A stretch of DNA of 64,000 nucleotides from an uncultured Armatimonadota bacterium (GTDB taxonomy: Bacteria > Armatimonadota > Armatimonadia > Armatimonadales > Armatimonadaceae): the NCBI GenBank assembly GCA_903910385.1, contig CAIVZM010000048.1, forward strand, positions 1 through 64,000, read 5' to 3'. A model generated the notes under the pieces. It saw only the letters and a program-made list of their open reading frames with translations, ran no database searches and had not been told where the DNA came from. Shown piece after piece: positions 26,923-36,193 of the stretch. The translations under genes and the position numbers were made by a program. Position 1 is the first letter of the stretch. The number at the start of each line of letters is the position of its first letter.

Positions 26923-27597
26923 TTATACCTCAGGGGTGATCCGTCCGTTCCGATTCAATTCCGTCAGGGAGATATTGTCTCCCGATAAATAGCGTTCAAA
27001 ATTCTGGCGACGCTCCTGCCATTCGGAATCCAGCAGAGAAAACCAGGCGGTATCGCGATTTTCTCCCTTGATGACCATGTGTTGCCGAAAAAGTCCTTCG
27101 TAACGGAAGCCGAGGCGCTCTGCGGCGCGTTTCGATTCGGCGTTTTCGTTGTTGCATTTCCATTCGGCGCGTCGGTAGCCCAGATCATCGAACAGGTGGC
27201 GAAGCAGCAGGTAGACGCATTCGGTGTTGATCTTCGTCTTCTGGGCTTCGGGCGCGTACCAGATATGACCGAGTTCCGCTCGCCCTGCCTCTGGAACGAT
27301 ATTGAGCAAGGCGATCTGCCCGATGCGGCGTTGCAGGGCATGGCTATGGACGGTGAAGAAAATAGATTCCTCTTTGCCTTCGCGGGACGCGCAGTACGCA
27401 TGGAACGCTTCCTGATTTTCAAAGGGGCCGGCGGTCATATACTTCCAGATGCGTTCCCGCTCTGGCGAAAGATGTGAACAGGCATACAACTCCGGTACGT
27501 CGGCGTCGGCGTTCAGCGGGGTCAGAGTAGCGAAATTTCCTTTATAGGAGTCGGCTCTGGGGCGTTCCCATGATGGTGGGAAGGGGGTATGGATCAT
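26923..27597 (-). CDS. GNAT-family N-acetyltransferase
   Basis: A 224-aa protein of the RimJ/RimL-like branch. The acetyl-CoA binding core is seen as GQIALLNIVPEAGRAELGHIWYAP, then the helix INTECVYLLLRHLFDDLGYRRAEWKC and NAESKRAAERLGFRYEGLFRQH. Family members acetylate protein N-termini, aminoglycosides or small amines; the closest look is to plant/bacterial proteins ending in RDTAWFSLLDSEW, substrate unknown. AGGAA lies eight bases before the ATG. It diverges from the glycosyltransferase gene. Confidence 0.85.
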   Translation of the reverse strand: MIHTPFPPSWERPRADSYKGNFATLTPLNADADVPELYACSHLSPERERIWKYMTAGPFENQEAFHAYCASREGKEESIFFTVHSHALQRRIGQIALLNIVPEAGRAELGHIWYAPEAQKTKINTECVYLLLRHLFDDLGYRRAEWKCNNENAESKRAAERLGFRYEGLFRQHMVIKGENRDTAWFSLLDSEWQERRQNFERYLSGDNISLTELNRNGRITPEV

Positions 27598-27650
27598 ATC
27601 ATCGTTCCTGATATCTGGCAGGCGTTTTCCGCTTCACGGAGTCGGGAGGG

Positions 27651-27656
27651 TATAAT
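27651..27656 (+). promoter_or_regulatory. Leaderless-type -10 box of the glycosyltransferase gene
   Basis: A consensus TATAAT ends seven bases before the ATG at 27664, which would make the A of the ATG the first transcribed base. The -35 region is weak. Confidence 0.5.
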
Positions 27657-27663
27657 CGGGACG

Positions 27664-29859
27664 ATGTTCGCCTCTAACCGTTTTCCCTTCCGTGACGTAC
27701 TGACAGGTCTTATACTCGTCTGTCTTCTTCTGCTGGGCGCTTTCGCTTATATGTCTCGTGAGAGGACTGTCTACGCCTGGGATGAAGCTAATTATACTGG
27801 ATTGACCGCTGATGCCTATGAAGCGTTCTTTCCGGCGAAACCTGATCCGCCCTCCGATACCTTCCGACCCGTTTATGGTCTGCGCCGGGTGCATGGCTCG
27901 TTTCACGAGGAATACAACTGGCTGTTTACCGTGCCGATGGTCTTTGTTCAGCGGGCTTTTGGCGCATCGCGAACGGCGTATGTGATGGGACTGACGTTTT
28001 TCTATTATGCGCCTTATTGTCTGATCTGGGGCATGGTCGCCACACTGGTCTTTCGCTTGCCGACGCGGACGGCATTCTGGGGAACGGTCGGTCTGATTCT
28101 CGCCCTGCCGCTTACTTATTTTCCAGTGTTCCGTAGTTTCCCCGATGTGGGCGGAGCGGCATTACTGGGTCTGGCGACAATTCTGTATCTGCGCGATATC
28201 GAAATGAAATCGTGGAGGAGTGTCGTCGTCATCGGTTTGATCCTGTGTCTGATGCCGTTGTTTCGGCGGCATTTTATGTACGGACTGACGACTTTCTTTG
28301 CGGCGGCGATCCTGCAACATTTCTGTATTCTGGTCGGGCTTCTGGCGCGTCAACCACATGAGGGAGGTCAATACTTTATCAAGATGGCGCCTCGGTTCAT
28401 TACCCTTGGTGCGTCGATTCTCTTTTTCTGGTTTGTCTTTGCTCGTCCGTTTGTTCAGGTATTGCTCTCGAATAACTATTTCCATCTGTACGCCGGATTT
28501 ATGATTGCGCCGCGTGAAGTCTTTCTGGGTATTGTGTCCGCTTACGGGGTTGTGTTGTTTGTAACCGCGATTCTGGGCTATATCATCGGTTGGAGGATGG
28601 AAGTTTTTCGCAGCGCTGGCGGAGCGTTTATGGCGTTGACGCTTCTTATCGCCCTGTTGCAGTGGGTTTTTGTCGTGCGCCAACCGGGGGCGCATTATCT
28701 TTACCATTTCCATATTTTCCTGCTATTCGGACTGCTGGCGTTGCTGGCAGGGGCGGCGAAGGTGTGGCAGGGAACCCCGAGGCTTCTGGCATTCGTTGCG
28801 GTGGGTGCAATCCTGATATATCGCTTGCTGGTCTGTTTCGGTCTGTCTCCTGCATTTGATAGCCCGCATCCGGACGGATTGATCATGGCGCGAACGCCGC
28901 CTAAAGTGCGAAAAGACTATGACACCGTCAAGAATATGATCACGGCGCTTCGTGAAGCGGGAGTCGAGGACCCGAATGTGTATGTCGCCGGGTGTAGCTG
29001 GACGCTGAATTATGACACGATCAAGAACGGGGAAATAGATATGTTCGGCAGGGAGAACGTTCGACTGCACGTTCCCCCGCAACCGGCTATCGATAGCCGG
29101 GATTGGTTACCGCTGGATGTTTTACTCAAATCTCAACTGGCGGTTGCAGCGTGGCCGGTGCAGTACGGGGTGACTCCACCCGAACAGCAAATCATCGCCC
29201 TGACTGCGGAAGCGTTTCAGAATAATCTGCCAATCGCTCAGGACTTCGAGCGTCTGCCGGGGACGTACCCTCTGGAAAATGGCGCGACAGCGACATTGTT
29301 TCGGAGAATTCGCGCTTCTTCGCGGGCGACGGCATTGCAGGAATTGGCGCGGGAACAGGCGACACTGACGCCATTACCGGGACGGCAGAAGCCCTGGGTT
29401 TCTCTGGATGGCGATTCCCGATGGGAATTGATGGACGATGTCAAGCCGTCGCTACGGTTAACGCTGCGGGAAGATGGCGTTCGCCCCGCTTACCTGAGCG
29501 TGGAGCAGGCGCGGCGGCGGTCACTGGCTTATGTGGCGGACGCTTCGGCAGGAGCAGGATCGGTTCTCAATGTTCCCCCGCAGGGGCGCCTGACGGCGAA
29601 TGTGATTCTTGGGGGACGTTGGAACCGGCAAAAAACGGTGGTGCGGTGCGTCTGGGCGGATGCGAAAACGGGTAAGGATTGTTCTGACGCGACAAGCGTT
29701 TTTCTGGAGGACAGGATGCCGCTTGCCCTATCGTTACCACCTTATCCCAAAACGCTGGGAGCGCAACCGTACCTCTTGCTGGAATTCACGCTCCCGCCGG
29801 AAGGCGGGAGCGGACTGCGAGACGGGGCGCTGATTCTGGAACGCGTGCAGTTCCAGTAA
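27664..29859 (+). CDS. GT39/ArnT-like membrane glycosyltransferase
   Basis: 731 aa from the ATG at 27664. About ten or more membrane segments fill residues 10-430, followed by a soluble C-terminal domain of some 290 residues. The first loop after TM1 has YAWDEANYT, with Asp40-Glu41 at the place of the catalytic acid pair of GT-C transferases, which use polyprenyl-phosphate sugars on the outer face of the membrane. The soluble part has a Gly-rich beta region. The acceptor may be a lipid, protein or glycan. An upstream ATG at 27589 would overlap the divergent acetyltransferase gene. Confidence 0.7.
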   Translation: MFASNRFPFRDVLTGLILVCLLLLGAFAYMSRERTVYAWDEANYTGLTADAYEAFFPAKPDPPSDTFRPVYGLRRVHGSFHEEYNWLFTVPMVFVQRAFGASRTAYVMGLTFFYYAPYCLIWGMVATLVFRLPTRTAFWGTVGLILALPLTYFPVFRSFPDVGGAALLGLATILYLRDIEMKSWRSVVVIGLILCLMPLFRRHFMYGLTTFFAAAILQHFCILVGLLARQPHEGGQYFIKMAPRFITLGASILFFWFVFARPFVQVLLSNNYFHLYAGFMIAPREVFLGIVSAYGVVLFVTAILGYIIGWRMEVFRSAGGAFMALTLLIALLQWVFVVRQPGAHYLYHFHIFLLFGLLALLAGAAKVWQGTPRLLAFVAVGAILIYRLLVCFGLSPAFDSPHPDGLIMARTPPKVRKDYDTVKNMITALREAGVEDPNVYVAGCSWTLNYDTIKNGEIDMFGRENVRLHVPPQPAIDSRDWLPLDVLLKSQLAVAAWPVQYGVTPPEQQIIALTAEAFQNNLPIAQDFERLPGTYPLENGATATLFRRIRASSRATALQELAREQATLTPLPGRQKPWVSLDGDSRWELMDDVKPSLRLTLREDGVRPAYLSVEQARRRSLAYVADASAGAGSVLNVPPQGRLTANVILGGRWNRQKTVVRCVWADAKTGKDCSDATSVFLEDRMPLALSLPPYPKTLGAQPYLLLEFTLPPEGGSGLRDGALILERVQFQ

Positions 29860-29869
29860 TCCGTCGTAA

Positions 29870-32800
29870 TTAGTCGACGAAGAAGAACTCGTTGGTCATT
29901 AGCAACGCCTGCGCGTATTGCTCCCGGCGGGTCAGAAGCGCAATGGGCTTTTGCGGGGCGCGGAAGTGATGTTTCGCGTTCCACATCGTCATTTGAACCT
30001 GACCGTTTTTCTCTGTGGATTCCGTGATCACCGGGGACCAGGCGAAGGCGTCGAAACTATCGCTGGTCAAAGGGTCAACCACGAAATCAATGGTTTCGCC
30101 TTTCCGAACCGTGACGCTTTTTACGTCGGTCTTCGCTTCGCTGGCATGGGCGGTCCACTCGCCGAGTTTGCCGCCGCGATTGGAGATAATCAGGGCGCGA
30201 ACGCCGTCGCCGTCTTTACCGGGCCGATTGAGCGTTCCGGTGATCGTTATCGTGGCGTTGCGCGGGGCGAGCCATCGGCGAATGACGGAATGAGCGATGT
30301 CATGACCGGGATGACCACCGTCCGCGTTCAGGGTAATGAATCCGAGTTTGGGGTCGGGGAAAGCGGCGCCGACACGGTAACTGTTGTCCGCGAAGTGCGC
30401 CAGAGGAGTAAACCCGGTTACCCGTTGCGCGACTTCATCATAACCGCCGAACCCGTACTGCCAATCTTGCTCCGGGGAGGAAGCTGTTTCGGGGGTTTCG
30501 GGAGCCATCGGTTGACGCAGGAAGGCGACGCCGACCTGTAACTCGTCGTTCGTGGGAGGGCGATTGAAGATCGTGAGGTACAATCGCCAGACGCGAGCGG
30601 TGTCATCGGCGGCATTGGAAATCTCCGGACGATTCGCCAGCGCTCGCGCCTGTTCCACCGCAAACTTCGAGTTCATCATGAACAACGCTTGCTGGGGAAC
30701 TGTCGTGCGGAAGCGCTGAGCATTGGTAGTATCCGGCGAGGCGAAGTCGAAAGTGCGGAATATGCCCGGCAGGTTCTGCCGTTCGATAAATCCGTAGACG
30801 CTCCGGCGCGGTTTGTAGTCCGCTGTCCATAACTCCACCGATTTTCCGCCGACCTGAGTCGCATCCAGTTTTCCGCTGGCGAGAAGCAGCGAATCGCGCA
30901 TCTGTTCGATATCCAGACGGCGGCGGTTCTGATGGGCGAACAGTCGATTTTCGGGGTCTGCGAGTTGCTTTTGTGGCGTTATGTCCGCCGCCTGACGGTA
31001 GGCATTGGTGAAGACGATACGACGGTGCAGCCGCTTGATCGACCAGCCATCCTGCATAAAGGTGGATGCCAGATAATCCAACAGTTCCGGGTGGGTAGGG
31101 CGTTCGCCCTGCTTGCCAAAATCAGAGGGGGTGCGCACGATGCCCGTGCCGAAATGTTGCATCCAGACGCGGTTGACGAAAACCCGCGCCGTCAGTGGAT
31201 TGTTCTGCGAGGCAATGGACTGCGCCAGTTCCCACCGCCCACTTCCCTGTTTCCAGAGTGGGCGTTCCGCCTCTTCGGGGGTCAGAGCGAGGAGGAAGCG
31301 ACGGGGCGCGACATCGCCGGGATTACCGGGGTTGCCGCGCTTGAAGATTTGTACATCGCCAGCATCTCCCTTGTCCGCCATCGCCATAGCGAATTCCGGG
31401 GTCGGCGGCGCGGATTTTTTCAGTTCTTCCCGTGTGGCGCGCCATTTGTCCAGTTCTGATTTCTTTGCCGGGTCGAACGCCATTTCCAGCGTTTTGAGGT
31501 TATTGCCTTCGGGGCGCTCGTTTTCCCGAACGCTCTGCAACGCTTTTTTGACGGCATCGGAAAGCGTCGCCCCCTTTGCCGGGTCTTTGACTTTCTCGCG
31601 CAGGTCTTTCACCTGCGAATCGATCAGACTACCGACATTATTGTCCGCCTCAGCGACTTTGCGGTTGTAGGCTTCCCACGGGTCGCGCAGGGGCTTTGGC
31701 GAAATCGGTGGCGTTAGCTCGAAGGAACTGTTGAAAATGCCGTAGAGTGAATAGTAGTCTTTGGTGGGAATAGGGTCGAACTTGTGGTCGTGACAGCGAG
31801 CGCAACTCACGGTCAATCCCTGCATTCCGCGCATGGTGACATCGATTCGGTCATCAATGATATCGGGTTGGTTATTCAGGAACCGTCGCCCAATGGTCAG
31901 GAAGCCCAGAGCGGCAAGATCCCCTTTTTCGTCGCCCTGCGTCTCCGGTATTCGGTCGGCTGCCAATTGGGCAGTTAAGAATTTATCATAGGGCAGGTCA
32001 CGATTGAAGGCTTTGATCACCCAATCACGGTAGGTATAGGCGTTGTAATAATTTCGGTCTTCAACAAAGACATAGCCTTTGGTATCAGCATAGCGGGCGA
32101 TATCCAGCCATAACCGCGCCTGCCGCTCACCGTATTGCGGCGAGGCGAGGAGTCGGTCTACCGCTTTTTCGTAAGCGTCTGGAGATTTATCTTTCAGAAA
32201 GATGTCCATCTCGGCGGCGGAAGGCGGCAGTCCGGTCAGATCGTAGGCGACGCGGCGCAGGAGGGCGCGTTTTTCAATCGGCGGTGCGGGAGTCAGGTTT
32301 TTCGCTTCGATTTTCGCCAGTACGAAGGCGTCAATGGGGGTCTTCGCCCAGGCGACATTCTTCACTTTTGGCGTCGCCGGTTTCTTAACCGTCTGTAACG
32401 ACCAGAAGGAGCGCCAGTTCTCATCGCCGAGGGGAGCCTTGACGAACTCACCGGGCTTTTTTGCGACACTTTCTCCGCCCCGTTTCGACTCTACTTCCGG
32501 CCACGGGGCGCCCATTTCCACCCAGGCGGCAAGGGCGGCGATTTTCTCGTCCGAGAGTTTCGCACCGCCTTGCGGCATTTTCATTTTTCCGGTATGCCGG
32601 ACAACTTCGAGAAGAAGGCTTTTTTCCGGATGCCCCGGCACAAGGGAGGGACCGGTATCACCGCCTTTGAGCAAAGCGGCGCGTGAATCCAGACGCAGCC
32701 CACCCAACGCGGAATCCTTGTTGTGGCAACTCTGACAACTCTCGATCAGGAGGGGGCGAATTTTGCTTTCAAAGAACGCCGACTGTTCGGGTGTCGCTTT

Positions 32801-32902
32801 CGGAGGAACGTCTCCATCGCCGGTAGCAGGGCGAGAGATACCCGCTACCGCCAGAAGAGCCAGGAAGGGAGTCAGTAATAAGGCCGTCGTCGTTGTCCGC
32901 AT
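29870..32902 (-). CDS. PSD1-type cytochrome c / DUF1549-DUF1553 protein
   Basis: A 1010-aa exported protein with a signal peptide (hydrophobic residues about 5-22). A Planctomycete-type cytochrome domain contains the haem motif Cys56-x2-Cys59-His60 and a likely Met ligand in [11 protein letters not shown]1549 follows (about 190-400; [22 protein letters not shown]), with its own CARCHDH motif, and then DUF1553 (about 560-800; [30 protein letters not shown]). The C-terminus (after about 850) has a beta-rich domain. This family is expanded in Planctomycetota and relatives and is thought to act in polysaccharide degradation, but no reaction has been proven. Confidence 0.88.
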   Translation of the reverse strand: MRTTTTALLLTPFLALLAVAGISRPATGDGDVPPKATPEQSAFFESKIRPLLIESCQSCHNKDSALGGLRLDSRAALLKGGDTGPSLVPGHPEKSLLLEVVRHTGKMKMPQGGAKLSDEKIAALAAWVEMGAPWPEVESKRGGESVAKKPGEFVKAPLGDENWRSFWSLQTVKKPATPKVKNVAWAKTPIDAFVLAKIEAKNLTPAPPIEKRALLRRVAYDLTGLPPSAAEMDIFLKDKSPDAYEKAVDRLLASPQYGERQARLWLDIARYADTKGYVFVEDRNYYNAYTYRDWVIKAFNRDLPYDKFLTAQLAADRIPETQGDEKGDLAALGFLTIGRRFLNNQPDIIDDRIDVTMRGMQGLTVSCARCHDHKFDPIPTKDYYSLYGIFNSSFELTPPISPKPLRDPWEAYNRKVAEADNNVGSLIDSQVKDLREKVKDPAKGATLSDAVKKALQSVRENERPEGNNLKTLEMAFDPAKKSELDKWRATREELKKSAPPTPEFAMAMADKGDAGDVQIFKRGNPGNPGDVAPRRFLLALTPEEAERPLWKQGSGRWELAQSIASQNNPLTARVFVNRVWMQHFGTGIVRTPSDFGKQGERPTHPELLDYLASTFMQDGWSIKRLHRRIVFTNAYRQAADITPQKQLADPENRLFAHQNRRRLDIEQMRDSLLLASGKLDATQVGGKSVELWTADYKPRRSVYGFIERQNLPGIFRTFDFASPDTTNAQRFRTTVPQQALFMMNSKFAVEQARALANRPEISNAADDTARVWRLYLTIFNRPPTNDELQVGVAFLRQPMAPETPETASSPEQDWQYGFGGYDEVAQRVTGFTPLAHFADNSYRVGAAFPDPKLGFITLNADGGHPGHDIAHSVIRRWLAPRNATITITGTLNRPGKDGDGVRALIISNRGGKLGEWTAHASEAKTDVKSVTVRKGETIDFVVDPLTSDSFDAFAWSPVITESTEKNGQVQMTMWNAKHHFRAPQKPIALLTRREQYAQALLMTNEFFFVD

Positions 32903-32910
32903 AACGCCCT

Positions 32911-32916
32911 ATTGTA
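32911..32916 (-). promoter_or_regulatory. Leaderless-type -10 box of the PSD1 gene
   Basis: Read on the minus strand, TACAAT ends eight bases before the ATG at 32902, with no Shine-Dalgarno in between. Confidence 0.35.
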
Positions 32917-33353
32917 CCGAACAATGGCAAGCGCTCGCCAAGAAGCGACTGTTTTTTTCGGGACATATTCCGCGCGTTTTGATTCAGGCATTATCTTCCC
33001 AAATTCCGATTTCCATTTTGACGGCTGGCTTCGGTTCGGGTTAATGGGGATCGGGGAGAGGGATGATCCGGGAGAGGGAGAGGATACTGCTGTGCCGATC
33101 AGGCAGTAATCCTGTTGGTCGAGTACGGACGTCACATATTCGAGTGTCTCGCACAGTCGCGTCCGATTAAGCAGACGTTCTGGTTCGGATTCTCTGATCA
33201 TCGATAAGTCCAACTTCGCTTTCTCTGAGTTACTATCACTGGTGTCATACGAATGATACTTCCAAGCGATCCGCCCGACACGTTTATGGTAGCTGAACGA
33301 TATCGGGGTTCCCAAGGATTTTCGGGTTCACCCCCCACGTTCGTAGGGAAAAC
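32917..33353. other. Gene-free gap
   Basis: I see no supported gene. A 147-codon minus-strand frame (32872-33315) overlaps the PSD1 start, has no recognisable domain and a low-complexity middle (SSPSPGSSLSPIP), so I leave it out. The gap has purine-rich GGGAGAGGG runs near 33055-33085 but no clear terminator or promoter. Confidence 0.5.
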
Positions 33354-33539
33354 TTAAGCGGCGACTGACACTATTTTCAACCGACGCGCCGCCTCATTGC
33401 GAACATACTCCAGGCGCTGGTCGACTTTTCTCGCGGCATCCACATCATCCTTCGCTTCAACCCAGGACGGAAACTCAGCCCACACCAAGAATTCCTCCGG
33501 GGTAAGCGGTCGATCATTGATCACCATATACTTTTTCAT
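33354..33539 (-). CDS. Small hypothetical protein, last gene of the PIN cassette
   Basis: A 61-aa protein that is short and highly charged, with an acidic/aromatic middle (PEEFLVWAEFPSWVEAKDDVDAARKV) and a helical C-terminus. No family recognised. The ATG overlaps the previous stop by four bases (33536-33539), so it is translated with the gene before it. Its size and charge would suit an antitoxin or an inhibitor, but that is inference only. Confidence 0.6.
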   Translation of the reverse strand: MKKYMVINDRPLTPEEFLVWAEFPSWVEAKDDVDAARKVDQRLEYVRNEAARRLKIVSVAA

Positions 33540-33871
33540 AGGTCAATATCCTCATAATTCAAGCGAAACCGCTTCACTACTTCCGCAAGCGATTTTTCGT
33601 AGACCTGTGTTGTGCGTTGCGCCTCTGTTATTTTACCACTTGTAACCTTCTTTTCTAACCGGTAAAGATGCGTCTTAAACCAGTTCAGATATTCATTGCG
33701 TAGCTCTTCCGGCCATCCACCTTCTGGTTCGGTGATTCGGAACAGGCGGCGGGCGGTTACAACTTCAAACACACGCGGCGCAAAATCCACGACTACCATC
33801 ATATCGGAACCAGAACAAGATAGCATCTTTTGCGGCGGGCGATATTTAAGATGAAGCGGAGATGGAATCAA
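33536..33871 (-). CDS. Hypothetical protein linked to the PIN gene
   Basis: A 111-aa protein. The first 25 residues are variable-looking; the remainder forms a beta strand (MMVVVDFAPRVFEVVTARRLFRI), a Pro/Gly turn, then a long charged helix (residues about 60-100, RNEYLNWFKTHLYRLEKKV and onwards). No family recognised. Start and stop each overlap the neighbouring genes by four bases, which places it firmly in the same operon as the antitoxin-like and PIN genes. Confidence 0.6.
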   Translation of the reverse strand: MIPSPLHLKYRPPQKMLSCSGSDMMVVVDFAPRVFEVVTARRLFRITEPEGGWPEELRNEYLNWFKTHLYRLEKKVTSGKITEAQRTTQVYEKSLAEVVKRFRLNYEDIDL

Positions 33872-34338
33872 ACTTGTGAGGGGTGAATCGCCGTGATGTT
33901 TCCGTAGCGCGTGAAATCCCCTGGGTTGAGCGTCAAAATTTTCGTTACTTTCGTTACTTGATAGACGTTCATAAAGGCGACCAACCTTGCATCATGAACC
34001 TGTACCCTGCTGACGCCCTGTGTGACCACAAGGCGCAACCATTCGTCTAAAACGCGCGGCGAATCATCCAGTGGGCGAAAGAGACGGTAAATCAGACGGA
34101 CGCCGAGTTCCGCTTCCGACAGCGTCAGCCCAAAGCCGCCGCGTGAGGCGGCGGGGCGTGTAGCTACGTTCCAAAATTCCACGATATTCTGCGAAGTGTA
34201 GTAGGGCGGCGCACCCAACAAGCGTAACTTCCGCACGGCGGCGCGGATAACTGTATGATCTGGATGGGGACGATGAGCGAATCGCAACAGACAACCCGTA
34301 TTTGCCAGAACCGACAACGGGTTAGTCGTGGTCGGCAT
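33868..34338 (-). CDS. PIN-domain (VapC-like) protein with altered first catalytic residue
   Basis: A 156-aa protein with the PIN ribonuclease layout: Glu54 in NIVEFWNV, Asp116 in VHDARLVAFM and Asp141 in LTLNPGDFTRY are the usual acidic residues. The first one, normally Asp in LLDTNVLL, reads Asn13 in VLANTGCLL. VapC proteins cut tRNA or other RNA and are blocked by a partner; with Asn at this place activity may be reduced or lost. It overlaps the antitoxin-like gene upstream by 17 bases and the 111-aa gene downstream by four. Confidence 0.8.
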   Translation of the reverse strand: MPTTTNPLSVLANTGCLLRFAHRPHPDHTVIRAAVRKLRLLGAPPYYTSQNIVEFWNVATRPAASRGGFGLTLSEAELGVRLIYRLFRPLDDSPRVLDEWLRLVVTQGVSRVQVHDARLVAFMNVYQVTKVTKILTLNPGDFTRYGNITAIHPSQV

Positions 34339-34567
34339 AAATCATCTCCCGAGAGTAGGTCTCGTTCGGGTCAACCGGAACATTCCTGCCGATTTCCCCC
34401 AACTCATCCATGAGTCGCTCAAATTCCTCGTCGGTGAGCTCTTCGGGTTCGGGCGTGTCTAATCGGGTCAGGCGGAAGCGATGACCGGAAAACTCTGCGC
34501 TTCGGGCGACTAATTCTTCCCAGGTTCCTTCAATAACGACGGTCGTCAATCGCATTACTCCCTTCAC
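34322..34567 (-). CDS. Antitoxin-like protein upstream of the PIN gene
   Basis: An 81-aa acidic protein. The start TTVVIEGTWEELVARSAEFSG with HRFRLTRLD is a pattern seen in small antitoxins encoded before PIN toxins; the second half is acidic (EPEELTDEEFERLMDELGEI). It would bind and neutralise the PIN protein and perhaps repress the operon. The GTG at 34567 has AGGA upstream; the ATG four codons in is an alternative. It heads a four-gene overlapping operon that lies just downstream of the gltD stop. Confidence 0.75.
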   Translation of the reverse strand: MKGVMRLTTVVIEGTWEELVARSAEFSGHRFRLTRLDTPEPEELTDEEFERLMDELGEIGRNVPVDPNETYSREMIYADHD

Positions 34568-34581
34568 TTTTTCCTATACGC

Positions 34582-36042
34582 TTATTTATACGCAGTCAGG
34601 GGGAGGCGGGAGGTTCCCATCAGGTACTTGTCGACGCCGTGGGCGGCTTCGCGTCCTTCTGCGATGGCCCATACAATCAGGCTCTGTCCGCGCCGGGAAT
34701 CGCCCGCCGCAAAGACGCCGGGAACATTGGTCTGATAGTCCGAATCTGTGTGGACGTTGCCACGTTTGTCAAAAGCGACGCCGAGATCATTGAGAAGACC
34801 GGGACGATGCGGTCCGGTATAGCCGATAGCGATCAGGATCAGGTTCGCCGGGTAGACTTTCTCACTGCCGGGAACGGGAACGATCTGACGCCCGCCGTCC
34901 GCTGACTTTTCGATGCGTTCCACCTCGACGGCATGAAGGGCTTTGATATTGCCGTTTTCATCGCCCTCCAGATGGGTGGTGTGCGCTCCCCAGGCGCGGA
35001 CGCCGCCTTCTTCATGCGCCGGACCGGTTCGGAGAATGAGGGCGGGGGTGGGCCACCATGGATTGAGTTCTGGCTTGTCTTTCGGGGGTTCGGGGTGAAT
35101 CTGGAACTGGGTAACGGATAAGGCTCCCTGTCGCAATGCGGTGCCATAGCAGTCGGCTCCTGTATCGCCGCCGCCGACGATGAGGACATGCTTGCCCTCG
35201 GCGCTGATAAATTCCGCATCATCGACAGTCAACCCCGCGATTTTGCGATTCTGCTGGGTCAGGTAATCCATGGCGTAGTGGATACCGCCCAACTCGCGAC
35301 CGGGAACGTCCAGATCACGCGGGGCGATAGAACCAGTCGCCACGACGATGGCATCGAAGGAGCAACGCAATTCTTCGGCGGTAATATCGACACCGACAAT
35401 CACACCCGCCCGGAAAAGGATGCCTTCTTCCTCCAACTGCGCCAGACGTAAATCCAGCAAATGCTTGTCCATTTTGAAATCGGGGATGCCATAGCGAATC
35501 AGGCCGCCGATTTTATCGTCCTTTTCCAGCACGGTGACGGTATGCCCGGCTCGGTTCAATTGCTGAGCGCAGGCAAGCCCGGCGGGGCCGCTACCGATGA
35601 TGGCGACGCGCTTTCCGGTGCGGATGGCAGGCGGTTCGGCAAGCACCCAGCCTTCTTTCCAGGCGCGTTCGATGATGCTGACCTCAACTTGCTTGATTGT
35701 CACCGGGTCATCATTGATATTGAGGACGCAGGCATCCTCACAGGGAGCTGGACAGAGTTTTCCGGTAAATTCTGGGAAGTTGTTGGTGGCATGGAGGGCG
35801 TCAATTGCTTCTTTCCAGCGTCCCCGGTACACCAGATCGTTCCAGTCTGGGATGAGATTGCCCAGAGGACAACCGGAATGGCAGAACGGCACGCCGCAGT
35901 CCATACAACGGGACGCCTGCGCTTTGAGTTTATCTTCCGCCATCGGCAGGTAGACTTCGTTATAGTCCCGCACCCGCTCGGAAATCGTTCGTTTCTTCGG
36001 CATTTCCCGCCGAATGATCATAAACGCCTTACTGTCTCCCAT
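34582..36042 (-). CDS. gltD: Glutamate synthase, small (beta) subunit
   Basis: Supplies electrons from NAD(P)H to the large subunit, which makes glutamate from 2-oxoglutarate and glutamine. The N-terminus has the two cysteine clusters CMDCGVPFCHSGCPLGN and CPAPCEDAC that hold 4Fe-4S centres. FAD binding is seen at VAIIGSGPAGLACAQQL (about 135-150), NAD(P)H binding at HVLIVGGGDTGADC, and the C-terminal FAD loop at VFAAGDSRRGQSLIVWA. The ATG at 36042 gives 486 aa starting MGDSKAFM, like other GltD; a start 51 bases earlier is possible. It is separated from gltB by a peptidase gene. Confidence 0.93.
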   Translation of the reverse strand: MGDSKAFMIIRREMPKKRTISERVRDYNEVYLPMAEDKLKAQASRCMDCGVPFCHSGCPLGNLIPDWNDLVYRGRWKEAIDALHATNNFPEFTGKLCPAPCEDACVLNINDDPVTIKQVEVSIIERAWKEGWVLAEPPAIRTGKRVAIIGSGPAGLACAQQLNRAGHTVTVLEKDDKIGGLIRYGIPDFKMDKHLLDLRLAQLEEEGILFRAGVIVGVDITAEELRCSFDAIVVATGSIAPRDLDVPGRELGGIHYAMDYLTQQNRKIAGLTVDDAEFISAEGKHVLIVGGGDTGADCYGTALRQGALSVTQFQIHPEPPKDKPELNPWWPTPALILRTGPAHEEGGVRAWGAHTTHLEGDENGNIKALHAVEVERIEKSADGGRQIVPVPGSEKVYPANLILIAIGYTGPHRPGLLNDLGVAFDKRGNVHTDSDYQTNVPGVFAAGDSRRGQSLIVWAIAEGREAAHGVDKYLMGTSRLPLTAYK

Positions 36043-36193
36043 AGCCCTACATCTTCCCTTTTGAACTTCAATTCTGGCAGGTATGTCAACCAAATGGAAC
36101 TGTCATTTTGTACCCGGACAGAATAATTATATCTCTGCAACAGCCGCATTCGGCTGTACGTTTTTGTGTTCCCGTATACTGCGAACGCTATTC

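Noticed and set aside
32872-33315. A 147-codon minus-strand frame.
   Set aside because: It overlaps the PSD1 start, has low-complexity sequence and no family resemblance.
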